Below, piece by piece: positions 1-7,739 of a stretch of 22,422 nucleotides of DNA. The first letter of the stretch is position 1, and every line of letters begins with the position of its first letter. The stretch covers positions 1 through 22,422 of the forward strand of contig JBEIDF010000040.1 of assembly GCA_040383605.1 (NCBI GenBank), read 5' to 3'. The notes under the pieces were generated by a model that ran no database searches, had not been told where the DNA came from, and was given only the letters and a program-made list of their open reading frames with translations. Source of the stretch: M3007 sp040383605 (GTDB lineage: Bacteria > Bacteroidota > Bacteroidia > Chitinophagales > Saprospiraceae). The position numbers and the translations under genes are program-made.

Positions 1-976
1 GTCGAGCGCTTCCGCCGGCGGCGATATTTTATTTGATGAAAAACTTTGCGAAAATGGCCGTAATTTTTGCAATAAACTCTGGAACGCCCTCCGCCTCATC
101 AAAGGCTGGCAACTAACCGATACCGCAGAAACGGAGGCCGATGCGCGCCGGAATGCCCTCGCTATCCGCTGGATGCGCGAAAAATTCAGCACCGTGATCG
201 CTGAGGTGGAAGCTGATTTTAAATCCTTCCGCATCAGCGAAGCCTTGCTCGGACTCTATGGTTTTATCTGGGACGATTTCTGCTCCTGGTACCTCGAAAT
301 CATCAAACCGGGTTTTGAAAAGCCGGTGGATAAGCCGACGTATGAGGCGACGCTCGACCTGTTTTCCGACCTGATGGTTGCCCTGCACCCTTTCATGCCG
401 TTTATCACCGAAGAAATTTGGCATCAACTGCGCGACCGCACAACCGGCGACGATTGTATGCGGCAGCGCTATCCAAAGGCCAGCGCCTGCGATAAAGCCT
501 TCATCGAACGGGTTGAAACCGCCAAGGACGTGATCAGTAAGGTGCGCGAATTGCGCAATGCCAACCGGATCAAGCCCAAAGATCCGCTCCGTATGGCGGT
601 GCTCGACGGCGAAAGCGCCCGCGCGCTGCTGGCAGAGTCCGGATGGCAGGAAATGGTGGTCAAACTGGCCTTTTTGTCCGATCTTCAACCGGCTGAAAAG
701 GATTTACCAAACAGCAAGTCTTTTATCTCCGGCACGGATCAGTTTTTCGTGGAATTTCAGGAAAAAATTGACGCCGCAGCCGAACTGGCTAAATTGCGCG
801 AAGAACTGGCATACCAGCAAGGTTTCCTGCGCTCGGTAGAAGCCAAACTCCAAAACGAACGCTTCGTAGGCTCTGCGCCGGCGCCGGTCGTGGAGGCAGA
901 ACGCAATAAACAGGCAGACGCGCTGGCGCGTATCGCTATGCTGGAGGAATCTATGCGCAAATTGGAACAGGAATAA
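1..976 (+). CDS. valS: Valine--tRNA ligase, C-terminal part (5' end outside window)
   Basis: Charges tRNA-Val with valine in the cytoplasm (class I aminoacyl-tRNA synthetase). The reading frame is open from base 2, so the gene enters from the left; the first ATG at 173 is internal. Visible at the start is the end of the catalytic core and the helical anticodon-binding domain, including FCNKLWNALRLIKGW and, further on, HPFMPFITEEIWHQL, which is typical of ValRS. The last 70 or so residues form the ValRS C-terminal coiled-coil arm (KLREELAYQQGF ... ERFVGSAPAPVVEAERNK). The stop is TAA at 974-976. The KMSKS and HIGH motifs lie outside the window. No strong terminator follows; only a short CGACC/GGTCG hairpin is seen near 1006-1018. 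Identification is firm; the 5' extent cannot be judged. Confidence 0.96.
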   Translation, partial: SSASAGGDILFDEKLCENGRNFCNKLWNALRLIKGWQLTDTAETEADARRNALAIRWMREKFSTVIAEVEADFKSFRISEALLGLYGFIWDDFCSWYLEIIKPGFEKPVDKPTYEATLDLFSDLMVALHPFMPFITEEIWHQLRDRTTGDDCMRQRYPKASACDKAFIERVETAKDVISKVRELRNANRIKPKDPLRMAVLDGESARALLAESGWQEMVVKLAFLSDLQPAEKDLPNSKSFISGTDQFFVEFQEKIDAAAELAKLREELAYQQGFLRSVEAKLQNERFVGSAPAPVVEAERNKQADALARIAMLEESMRKLEQE

Positions 977-1026
977 TCGCCGCGCCCGCCCGGATACATT
1001 TTTTCCGACCGATGGTCGAAATCCCC

Positions 1027-1034
1027 GACCTTTG
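1027..1034 (+). promoter_or_regulatory. Possible -7 box (GAccTTTG) before the 181-aa gene
   Basis: GACCTTTG differs by one base from the Bacteroidota -7 consensus TAnnTTTG and lies 17 bases before the ATG at 1052. No TTG is seen at the expected -33 spacing, so this is a weak call. Confidence 0.28.
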
Positions 1035-1051
1035 TACAAACAGACGCCGAT

Positions 1052-1597
1052 ATGTTGTTCTGGCTAATCCTTTTTTGGCTGATTCCCACACCGCCGCCGG
1101 ATTATCCGCAGGACGGGCTGCACTTCGACTTTCGGGGCGATACCTTCGCCCTGCAATCGCGGATTCGAAACGGCGCCGGTAATTTTTTCCCGCGCAACCG
1201 GCTCTCTAATCGGCAACTGGACACGATGTGCAACTGGTACAGCCCGGTGCGCCGGCAGGTAAGCATCATTCGGCAGGACGACCCGCTGCAACCCCGGTAC
1301 GGATTGGCGCTGAGCTTCGAGTTTACCGAGGAATTCGAAGAGTTCCCTTTTACGCCGGCGGAAGCCGCCGTGCAATTCAAAAATTTTGGCTGGGGCGGCG
1401 TGGAGTTTAGCGCCGCAGATACCTGTAACTATACCGGCGTGTCCAACGCCGTGAGCGACGACGTGACGGTCGTCGTCGAAGGATTTTCCAATGATACGAT
1501 TTACGGCCGCTTCAACGCCGTGCTCCTGAGCGGCGCCGGGCCGATGGCTTTTTTGGAAAATGGCCGCTTTAGGGTGCGGGTGTATCGTGTGCTGTAG
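1052..1597 (+). CDS. Hypothetical exported or membrane-anchored small protein, 181 aa
   Basis: Function not recognised. The protein opens with a very hydrophobic stretch (MLFWLILFWLIP), which could be a short signal or anchor and is followed by a proline-rich PTPPPDYP. The rest looks beta-rich. Its end (DTIYGRFNAVLLSG ... ENGRFRVRVYRVL) resembles, by eye only, the closing strands of small exported Bacteroidota proteins that end in a 'GxFSGxL ... GxF' pattern. There are two cysteines (in DTMCNWY and DTCNYTG), which could pair outside the cytoplasm. The gene follows valS by 75 bp on the same strand and ends against the convergent adhesin gene, with a strong hairpin in between. The protein-like composition over 181 codons supports a real gene; function and localisation are inference. 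Confidence 0.6.
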   Translation: MLFWLILFWLIPTPPPDYPQDGLHFDFRGDTFALQSRIRNGAGNFFPRNRLSNRQLDTMCNWYSPVRRQVSIIRQDDPLQPRYGLALSFEFTEEFEEFPFTPAEAAVQFKNFGWGGVEFSAADTCNYTGVSNAVSDDVTVVVEGFSNDTIYGRFNAVLLSGAGPMAFLENGRFRVRVYRVL

Positions 1598-1638
1598 GAT
1601 ATTGCCCTAAGAAGACAGCGTTTGGAAAAAATAATGAA

Positions 1639-1678
1639 TTAATGCCCATTTTTTGTTTGGACAAAAAACGGGCATTAA
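1639..1678. terminator. 18-bp stem-loop between convergent genes (bidirectional terminator)
   Basis: Left arm 1639-1656 and right arm 1661-1678 pair over 18 bases around a 4-base loop (TTGG), with one A/C mismatch that becomes a G-U wobble in the minus-strand RNA. The core GGGC/GCCC is flanked by T6 and A6 runs inside the stem. It lies between the convergent ends of the 181-aa gene (1597) and the adhesin (1730), the usual place for a shared terminator. Confidence 0.75.
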
Positions 1679-1729
1679 CTCAAGTGTTTTTTCCTACATA
1701 CCCTGTCAAGGCTCTTTTCAGCCCCGCCA

Positions 1730-4700
1730 CTATTTCTCCAGCACAATTTTATACGTACCAATCCCCGTTTCCTGTCGAAGTATCAAGGTGTACAGCCCGC
1801 TTGGCAGGGCCGACCAATCGAGCGTGATCTGCTTTTGTCCCTGGCTTCGGAATGTCATGGCTTTCCTACCTAGTCCGTCAAAAACCGTGCATTGCACTTC
1901 CGTGGCCGCCAGGATATCGGGCAGCACGACAAATACCAGGCCGCTTGTCGGATTGGGAAATACGGAAACCAGGCTGTTCCAGTCGGCCAATACCACGCCA
2001 ACCGCATTGTTCACTACGAATGGGCCGGCTGTTTGCGTGCAACCGAAAGCGTCCGTGACCAACAGCGTGTAGGTTCCGGCGCCCGCGCCGGAAAGATCCT
2101 CCGAACTGGCGACAGGCTGGCCGTCGCGCAGCCAAAGGTAGGTGTAACCGGGCTCGCTTCCGCTGACGGAGACTTGAACGCCGCCGATATTTTGTCCACC
2201 CACGTCATTGATTACGGTGTCGAGCGCGATGACCAGCGGACTTAAAATGGTTACGTTGAAAGAGCAAGCGCCCACGTTACCGCTGGCGTCGGTGAAGGTG
2301 TAGGTCGTGGTTGTTGTGCCTTCCGGGAATTGCGAGCCGCTGGGCAAACCGGCGATCAGGGCAAATTGTCCGCCCAGGAACAGGCAGTTGTCGGTGGCGA
2401 CCGGCGCGTTGTACTGCACGAAATCGTTGTTGGCGCAGCGGCGGATATCAGCCGGGCAGTTTAATGTCGGAGCATCCTGATCCACGATGTTAACGCTCAA
2501 ATTCAGTACGCTGCTGTTGCCCGAGCTGTCGGTGACCGTTATGGCGACTTGCTGGAGGCCTATTTTTTGACAATCGAAGTTTTTCGGCACAAATTCCACT
2601 GTGCGCACGGCGCAATTGTCGGAAATGGTGAGGCCCATATTCTGAACGGTCAAGGTAATCACACCGGCTACGCCGAGCGGCAATTGCGCGACGCCGCCCT
2701 GTATTTGCGGCGGATCTTGGTCGTTTGATTCGATTTCCACCGCGAGATCGCGTGTGCAGCCGTTCGCATCCGTAGCGGTGGCCGTGTAGTTTCCGGCTAC
2801 AAGACCGGAAAGCGCAGGGCCTTCCTGGCCATTGCTCCAACTGATCAGGATATTGCCGGAACCGCCGGCAGCAGATACACTCACCGCGCCGGTGGCGTCA
2901 TTCGGACATATCGTATTGACGACGCCAACCAACTCCAGCGCGAGGGCAGGCGGTTCGGCGAGCGTCAGGGAAGCACTCCAGGTACAGCCGTTCTCATCGC
3001 TTACCGTGACGGCGTATTGCCCCGCTGCCAATCCGCCGATGGTTTGCGTATTGGCGCCGTTGGACCAGGCGTACGTCAGCGTGCCGACGCCGCCCGCGGC
3101 AATGGCCGATGCAGCACCATTTGCCTCGCCAAAACAGGCCGGATCGGCGGTGTTAACGCTGACGGAGAGGTTGCAGTCAATATCCGTCACCTCCAGGGTT
3201 TCCTCGGCGGTGCAATTATTGGCGTCGGTGACCGTGACGACGTAGAAACCCTCTGCCAGTCCGGTAATGGTCTGGCTATTTTCGCCGGTACTCCACAGGA
3301 ATTGGTAGGGCGCAACACCGCCCGACGGGCTGGCTGTTGCCGTACCGTCCGTATTTCCGGGCGCCGACACGGGCGTTGCGAGCGCGTTGGGCAGCAGGTT
3401 TTCCGGCTGTTCGATCGCAACCTGGAGCACCGCTGAGCAGTCTTCCCCATCGGTGACCGTCAGGACGTAATTGCCGGCCGGCAGGTTATCTAAGTCGGGG
3501 CTGTTCTGTCCGCTGTTCCATGCAAAAACAAACTGCCCGTCGCCGCCGACCGCCCCCACGCTCAGCGCGCCATTGGCGCCGCCGAAGCAGGAGACATTCG
3601 TTTGCGCGTTCACGGAGAGCGCGATATTGCTGAGTTCAATGACCGTCACCGCCGCCGAATTGGCGCATCCGGTGATGGTATTCGTGACAAGCAGGGTGTA
3701 GTCGCCCGCTGATCCGACGATTGGATTCAGGGTATTGCCGCCGGACAGAATCCCGACGCCCATGCCGGAATAGGACCACGCATAGTCGAATTCCGGGCCT
3801 TCCGAGGCGGTGGCGGAGAGCGGCAGTTCAGATTCGCCACAATTTAGCGCCGCGGGCGGGGCAATCGCCAATTCGGGCAGGTCGGTCAATTCCACGATGT
3901 GCGTCGAATCGCTGGACGTGCAGCCATTGAGGGTATTGGTGACCGTTAGTACGTACAAGCCAGGCGCACTGACAGTTGCCTGGAGGGTCGTGTCGCCGGT
4001 CGTCCAGGCATACTGGAACGCCGGACCTTGCGCGCTGCCGCTGCCGTCCAGCAGGGCGATAGCCTGCAGGCAGTCGAGGGTGTCGCTTGGGCCGGCTTCT
4101 GACAGCGGTGGCGCGACGTCCCGTTCGACGGCGACCGAATCCTTGCTTTGGCACTGATTCAGCGTGTCGGTCAGGGTGAGTATGTAAATACCCGGCGCGT
4201 TTACCACCGGCAGGAGTGTGGTATCGCCCGATACGAAACCGGGGCCGTTGCCGCCGGGGAGGGGCGTGAAAGACCAGTTAAATACGATGCGCGGGCCGCC
4301 GGACGAACCGGCGGCGTTGAGGACGGCGGTGTCGGACAGGCAGTTGAGCGCGGGCGGCGGCGCAATCACGACCAGCGGCGCCAGCGTATCGAGAATTATT
4401 TTCACCGTATCTGTGGAGACGCAACCATTGGCCGTGTTCAGGCCCCGGACGATATACGTTCCGGCGGTATCCACCCAGGGCGTCAGCGTACTGTCGCCGG
4501 AGAGAATCCGGCCGTTCGGCGTACTCCAGACGTATTGAAAATCCGGCCCGTTCGAAGACTGTCCGGCGTCAATTTGCACCGAATCGGCGGCACAATTCAG
4601 CGTCGGCAACGGTTTTTTGATCTTAATACTAGGCGGCAGGCCATTGTTTGCGACCGTCACCGTATCGGTCTTTTTGCATCCGTTTTGCGTATTGGTAACC

Positions 4701-6478
4701 GTCAGGATATAGATCCCGGCCGAGTCCACGGTGGCGATCGAATCATTCACCGGGCCGGCGAAGTGGCCGTTCGGACTGCTCCACAGATACGTAAAATTTG
4801 GGCCGCTGCTGCTCCCGCTGCTGCTCAGCGTCAGGCTGAATGTGAAACAGTCCAGCGCCCCGGGCGCACTGACATTCGCAACGGCGGTGGGGAGTGCAAT
4901 CACTTGGTTGACCACCGCATTAGCTTTTGCCGTACATCCGTTGCTTTCGTTGGTGACGACGAGCGTGTAGAGTCCGGGAGCGCTCACCACGCAGTTATTC
5001 AGCGAGGTGTCGCCCGAGACGATGCCCGGACCGTTCCACTGATAGGTAAAATCAAAACCCACGCTGCTGCCGACGCCCTTCAGGGTGACGGTACCGGGCA
5101 CGCAGGTGATTGGGCCGGGCGAGCTGGCCACGGCGATGGGCGGGACGGTATTTTGCGGCACCTCCACGGTGGCCGTGGCGGTACAACCGCTTGGATTGCG
5201 CGTGACGGTGAGCGTGTACGTTCCACCCTGGTTGACGGTAGGCGTCAGCGTGCCTTGGCCGGAGACCACCCCGGCGGCGGGCTGCCAGTTATAGACGACA
5301 TTCGGGCCGACGGTCGAGCCGGAGCCGTCGAGCACGGCGGTCGTTTGCAGGCAGTTGATTTCTTCGCCGCCGCCGGCGAAGGCGTCCACCATATTCGGGT
5401 CGGGTAGTACTGTAATAGAAGCGGATTTCGAGCAGATGCCTTCGCCCGTGTCAAAAGAGACCGTCAGCGTGTACACCCCTGGTTCGTTGACCGTTGCGAT
5501 GGGGGTATTTTCCCCTGATAGGATGCCCGGGCCGTCCCAGGAATAGCTGTATCCCGGGCCTTGCGAAGAGCCGCTGCCGTTGAGTTGGATCCCGTTTTGC
5601 ATGGCAGTGCAGGGCAGGATGATGGTGGGCGGCAGCACGGCGTTGACCGTGGCCACGGCCACCGTGACCTGATCGGTGACCGTGCAGGCTTTGGAGATAA
5701 AGATATCGTCCAGCGCAAAATCGTCTCCAAAAAATCCGTTTCCGCCGTTATTCAGATTTCGGATGCAGACTGTCGCGGAAGTTGCGGCGCCGGAGAACCA
5801 GACGGCGGTGAACTCCTGCCAGTCGCACCCGCTGTTCGGCGGCGAAAAAGGTGTCCCGACGAGCGTATTATTGACTGAAAACTGAAAAGTAGGCGGCGTC
5901 ACCGGCGAGATGATCGCCCAGGCGCTCAGGTAGTACCAGGAGTTTTGCATGACCGGAACCGTTTGGCACCAGACTTGGTTGTTGGGCGATCCTGTGCCAT
6001 TGACAAGCATGAGGTTGCCCGTGCCGTTTCCGAAGGTATGGTCGTCGCAGGGTGGAAAAAACGACAAGACCAGCGCCGGCGAGGTCGTCAGGGTGTAGGT
6101 GCCGGGCGTGATGGGTGTCGGGTTAAAACTCAGGCCGCTCGTAAAGCCGGTATTGCCCAGTTCGAAGGCCGGATTAACAAACAGGTTGGGCGCCGAGGGA
6201 TCGAAGGCGGCGCCCGTGAGCGTATAGGTAACGGGACTATTGACCGTTGCCGTCGGGTTGAGGATATTCGGATTGCTCAGTCCGGTCGCCGGCGTCCAGC
6301 GCAAACCCAGGTACGTGCCGGAGATGGAGCCGTCCAGTTCCACGCCCTGTCCGGGTGCGCAAACAAATTTGTTGGGGCCGGCGTCCACTGTAATAGGACA
6401 TTGTGCGGAAGCGGAGGCGGCGTACAGCAGAAAGAGCGAGCAGCCCAGGTTGGAAAGAGCGTAGAAAAATTGGCGCAT
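1730..6478 (-). CDS. Giant T9SS-exported adhesin with PKD-like, SprB-type and HYR-type repeats
   Basis: Probably a surface or secreted adhesin of 1582 aa. Order, with rough residues: signal peptide 1-25 (ending ASASA before QCP); an Ig-like start; a jelly-roll, carbohydrate-binding-like module about 95-265 (NPAFELGNTGF ... FALDDIFI); eight PKD-like repeats about 283-954, each with L-x-C near the start, a G-S-S-x-G-P core and a closing YxLxVTNTxNGC; four SprB-type repeats about 955-1254 (CFGGANGALSV, then W-S-x-G and GxYxVTVTDxxxC); two HYR/Ig-like units 1255-1415; one more Ig-like unit; and a type A T9SS sorting domain 1493-1582 with FPNPTSG and ending YKIVLEK. SprB repeats are known from the Flavobacterium gliding adhesin, but this protein is much shorter, so a motility role is not implied. 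Ligand unknown. Divergent from rpmH; convergent with the 181-aa gene. No clear -7 box was found on its strand. Confidence 0.93.
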   Translation of the reverse strand: MRQFFYALSNLGCSLFLLYAASASAQCPITVDAGPNKFVCAPGQGVELDGSISGTYLGLRWTPATGLSNPNILNPTATVNSPVTYTLTGAAFDPSAPNLFVNPAFELGNTGFTSGLSFNPTPITPGTYTLTTSPALVLSFFPPCDDHTFGNGTGNLMLVNGTGSPNNQVWCQTVPVMQNSWYYLSAWAIISPVTPPTFQFSVNNTLVGTPFSPPNSGCDWQEFTAVWFSGAATSATVCIRNLNNGGNGFFGDDFALDDIFISKACTVTDQVTVAVATVNAVLPPTIILPCTAMQNGIQLNGSGSSQGPGYSYSWDGPGILSGENTPIATVNEPGVYTLTVSFDTGEGICSKSASITVLPDPNMVDAFAGGGEEINCLQTTAVLDGSGSTVGPNVVYNWQPAAGVVSGQGTLTPTVNQGGTYTLTVTRNPSGCTATATVEVPQNTVPPIAVASSPGPITCVPGTVTLKGVGSSVGFDFTYQWNGPGIVSGDTSLNNCVVSAPGLYTLVVTNESNGCTAKANAVVNQVIALPTAVANVSAPGALDCFTFSLTLSSSGSSSGPNFTYLWSSPNGHFAGPVNDSIATVDSAGIYILTVTNTQNGCKKTDTVTVANNGLPPSIKIKKPLPTLNCAADSVQIDAGQSSNGPDFQYVWSTPNGRILSGDSTLTPWVDTAGTYIVRGLNTANGCVSTDTVKIILDTLAPLVVIAPPPALNCLSDTAVLNAAGSSGGPRIVFNWSFTPLPGGNGPGFVSGDTTLLPVVNAPGIYILTLTDTLNQCQSKDSVAVERDVAPPLSEAGPSDTLDCLQAIALLDGSGSAQGPAFQYAWTTGDTTLQATVSAPGLYVLTVTNTLNGCTSSDSTHIVELTDLPELAIAPPAALNCGESELPLSATASEGPEFDYAWSYSGMGVGILSGGNTLNPIVGSAGDYTLLVTNTITGCANSAAVTVIELSNIALSVNAQTNVSCFGGANGALSVGAVGGDGQFVFAWNSGQNSPDLDNLPAGNYVLTVTDGEDCSAVLQVAIEQPENLLPNALATPVSAPGNTDGTATASPSGGVAPYQFLWSTGENSQTITGLAEGFYVVTVTDANNCTAEETLEVTDIDCNLSVSVNTADPACFGEANGAASAIAAGGVGTLTYAWSNGANTQTIGGLAAGQYAVTVSDENGCTWSASLTLAEPPALALELVGVVNTICPNDATGAVSVSAAGGSGNILISWSNGQEGPALSGLVAGNYTATATDANGCTRDLAVEIESNDQDPPQIQGGVAQLPLGVAGVITLTVQNMGLTISDNCAVRTVEFVPKNFDCQKIGLQQVAITVTDSSGNSSVLNLSVNIVDQDAPTLNCPADIRRCANNDFVQYNAPVATDNCLFLGGQFALIAGLPSGSQFPEGTTTTTYTFTDASGNVGACSFNVTILSPLVIALDTVINDVGGQNIGGVQVSVSGSEPGYTYLWLRDGQPVASSEDLSGAGAGTYTLLVTDAFGCTQTAGPFVVNNAVGVVLADWNSLVSVFPNPTSGLVFVVLPDILAATEVQCTVFDGLGRKAMTFRSQGQKQITLDWSALPSGLYTLILRQETGIGTYKIVLEK

Positions 6479-6556
6479 AAGCGGCGGGTTACATTTTTTA
6501 ACAAACAGCGGTGCGGAAGCACAGCATTCGAGCGCGTAAAAATACGCAATCCGGCC

Positions 6557-6564
6557 TATTTTTG
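6557..6564 (+). promoter_or_regulatory. Possible upstream -7 box (TAttTTTG) for rpmH
   Basis: TATTTTTG matches the Bacteroidota -7 pattern TAnnTTTG in the divergent gap between the adhesin and rpmH. No TTG is seen about 20 bases upstream, so it is weaker than the box at 6646. Confidence 0.3.
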
Positions 6565-6621
6565 CCGGAATTTGTAAAATTTTGCGTTTTTCACGCTATT
6601 TCAAATTTTTTCTAAAACATA

Positions 6622-6653
6622 TTTGGGAACATCCGCAAAGAAATTTACCTTTG
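6622..6653 (+). promoter_or_regulatory. Bacteroidota-type sigma promoter for rpmH
   Basis: A TTTG at 6622-6625 (-33 element) is followed, after 20 bases, by TACCTTTG at 6646-6653, an exact TAnnTTTG -7 box. The start codon of rpmH is 34 bases beyond the box, giving a 5' leader of about 25-30 bases. This is the best promoter in the window. Confidence 0.68.
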
Positions 6654-6687
6654 CGCTCCGATTTTTTGAAAGGAAATATTTAAAAAG

Positions 6688-6849
6688 ATGGCACAGAAAC
6701 GCACATACCAACCGTCCCGCCGGGCGCGCAAAAACAAACACGGTTTCCGCACCCGTATTCAGACGAAAAATGGCCGCAAGGTGTTGGCCCGCCGCCGGGC
6801 ACAAGGTCGGTGGAAACTCACAGTTTCCGACGAAAAACGGCTGAAATAA
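6688..6849 (+). CDS. rpmH: Large ribosomal subunit protein bL34
   Basis: A 53-aa, extremely basic protein: MAQKRTYQPSRRARKNKHGF at the start, then RIQTKNGRKVLARRRAQGR in the middle. This is the bL34 pattern (KRTxQPSxRxRxxxHGFRxRMxTxxGRxVLxxRRxKGR), with the usual methionine of the RM pair replaced by isoleucine. bL34 is a component of the 50S subunit. An A-rich AAAGGAAA lies about 12-19 bases before the ATG, as a loose ribosome-binding region. rpmH followed by rnpA is one of the most conserved bacterial gene pairs and supports both calls. The C-terminal tail (KLTVSDEKRLK) is slightly longer than the 44-47 aa typical of many bacteria. Confidence 0.96.
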   Translation: MAQKRTYQPSRRARKNKHGFRTRIQTKNGRKVLARRRAQGRWKLTVSDEKRLK

Positions 6850-6917
6850 ACACGGTCGCGCCGGTATTCGGCGCGGTTTTCTGATCGTTTTGGAAAACTT
6901 TTTTGTCAGGCTACACA

Positions 6918-6959
6918 ACATGAGTCGTTTCTCCTATTGAAGCGACTCATGTTTTTTTA
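6918..6959 (+). terminator. Rho-independent terminator or attenuator between rpmH and rnpA
   Basis: Arms 6918-6931 and 6939-6952 form a 14-bp stem (ACATGAGTCG..., one G-U wobble) with a 7-base loop, followed directly by a run of Ts to 6958. It is oriented to stop rpmH transcription. It ends about 10 bases before the GTG of rnpA, so rnpA needs read-through or its own promoter within a very small space. Confidence 0.78.
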
Positions 6960-6968
6960 TTTTAAGCG

Positions 6969-7361
6969 GTGCTTCGATACACTTTTTCCCGGCAGGAGCG
7001 ACTGAAAAGTCGCAAAATCATTGGGCGCCTTTTTACGGAGGGCAGGTCCTTTATTGCCTACCCCCTGCGGGCAGTGTGGACGCCCTTGGATCATCCGCCC
7101 GCCGATACGCCGCCGGTGCAGTTAGCCATTTCGGTGCCCAAGCGTTTTTTCAAAACCGCTGTGGCGCGCAACCGGATTAAGCGGCTGATTCGCGAGGCCT
7201 ATCGGCTGCACAAGCACGCGATCTACGAAAAAGTTGCTGCGGGCGAGCAGGGCCCGGTAGCGCTCATGCTTATTTATTTATCGAAAGAGCCGCCGGCGCC
7301 GGGCGAATTGAAAGCGGGGATGGAAAAATTGGTGCGAAAGTGGGACGTGCAGTCGGGGTAG
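6969..7361 (+). CDS. rnpA: Ribonuclease P protein component
   Basis: The protein subunit of RNase P, which helps the RNA subunit bind pre-tRNA and remove 5' leaders. The protein has 130 aa (normal range about 110-135). The family signature is at residues 65-79: VARNRIKRLIREAYR, containing the RNR motif at 67-69. The start has the usual FSRQERLKSRKIIGRLF pattern, and a beta-strand motif (VQLAISVPKRFFKTAVARN) precedes the signature. The start codon is GTG at 6969; an in-frame TAA at 6963-6965 excludes any earlier start, and the next conserved residues follow immediately. No Shine-Dalgarno sequence is visible, since the upstream bases are the T-run of the preceding terminator. The usual downstream partners (yidD, yidC) are absent here. 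Confidence 0.95.
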   Translation: MLRYTFSRQERLKSRKIIGRLFTEGRSFIAYPLRAVWTPLDHPPADTPPVQLAISVPKRFFKTAVARNRIKRLIREAYRLHKHAIYEKVAAGEQGPVALMLIYLSKEPPAPGELKAGMEKLVRKWDVQSG

Positions 7362-7739
7362 CGCGGAGCGGAAATAGTTGTTATTTTGTAACTGGTTAGC
7401 AGGTCGCGTCTGAGCCAAAAAAGGATCCATTTTTCGCCATATTTTGCGATTTTTTGCAGGCCATAGCAGCGCTATGGTCAAAAAAAATCGCAAAATATGG
7501 CGGAAAATGGGACTTTTGGGGCCAGACAGCGATCCTGCTAACCAGTTACTTTATTTTTAACAAGGCAAACTTTGCCGTCGAATGCGGGCGATTCGGCGAA
7601 AAATTTAACGCAGTTAAAAATTAAAATTGGGCAGGTGCAGCCCAAAAATTAAAATTTAAACAAACTCCAAAACTGTTTTCGGGAACACTCCCAAAAAATT
7701 AGCAAAAAACGCCCTATTTCTGACTTCCGCAAAAGTTCT
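7362..7739. other. 378-bp intergenic gap with palindromic repeat A and AT-rich DNA
   Basis: No gene is supported. The left half is the palindrome at 7388-7549. The right half (7550-7739) is AT-rich, with a small palindrome GGCAAACTTTGCC near 7564-7576 and two nearby direct copies of AAAAATTAAAATT around 7614-7661. A TATTTCTG at 7715-7722 is one base from the TAnnTTTG -7 box and could serve the next gene, without a visible -33 element. Confidence 0.6.
7388..7549. repeat. Palindromic repeat A, full-length copy (MITE-like), 162 bp
   Basis: A near-complete inverted repeat centred at about 7469. The outer arms GTAACTGGTTAGCAGG (7388-7403) and its exact complement (7534-7549) are perfect. Inside, CGCCATATTTTGCGATTTTTT pairs with its complement around 7482-7502, and the centre is CCATAGC-AGC-GCTATGG (7461-7477). 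There is no coding potential. The motif TTATTTT sits immediately left (7381-7387) and one base beyond the right end (7551-7557), a possible target-site duplication. A shortened copy lies at 9451-9515. Size, symmetry and copy number fit a non-autonomous element or REP-like unit; the family is not recognised. Confidence 0.85.

Noticed and set aside
4148..5407. A 419-codon plus-strand frame inside the adhesin
   Set aside because: Arg/Gly-rich translation with repeat periodicity that mirrors the PKD-like repeats of the minus-strand adhesin; a shadow.
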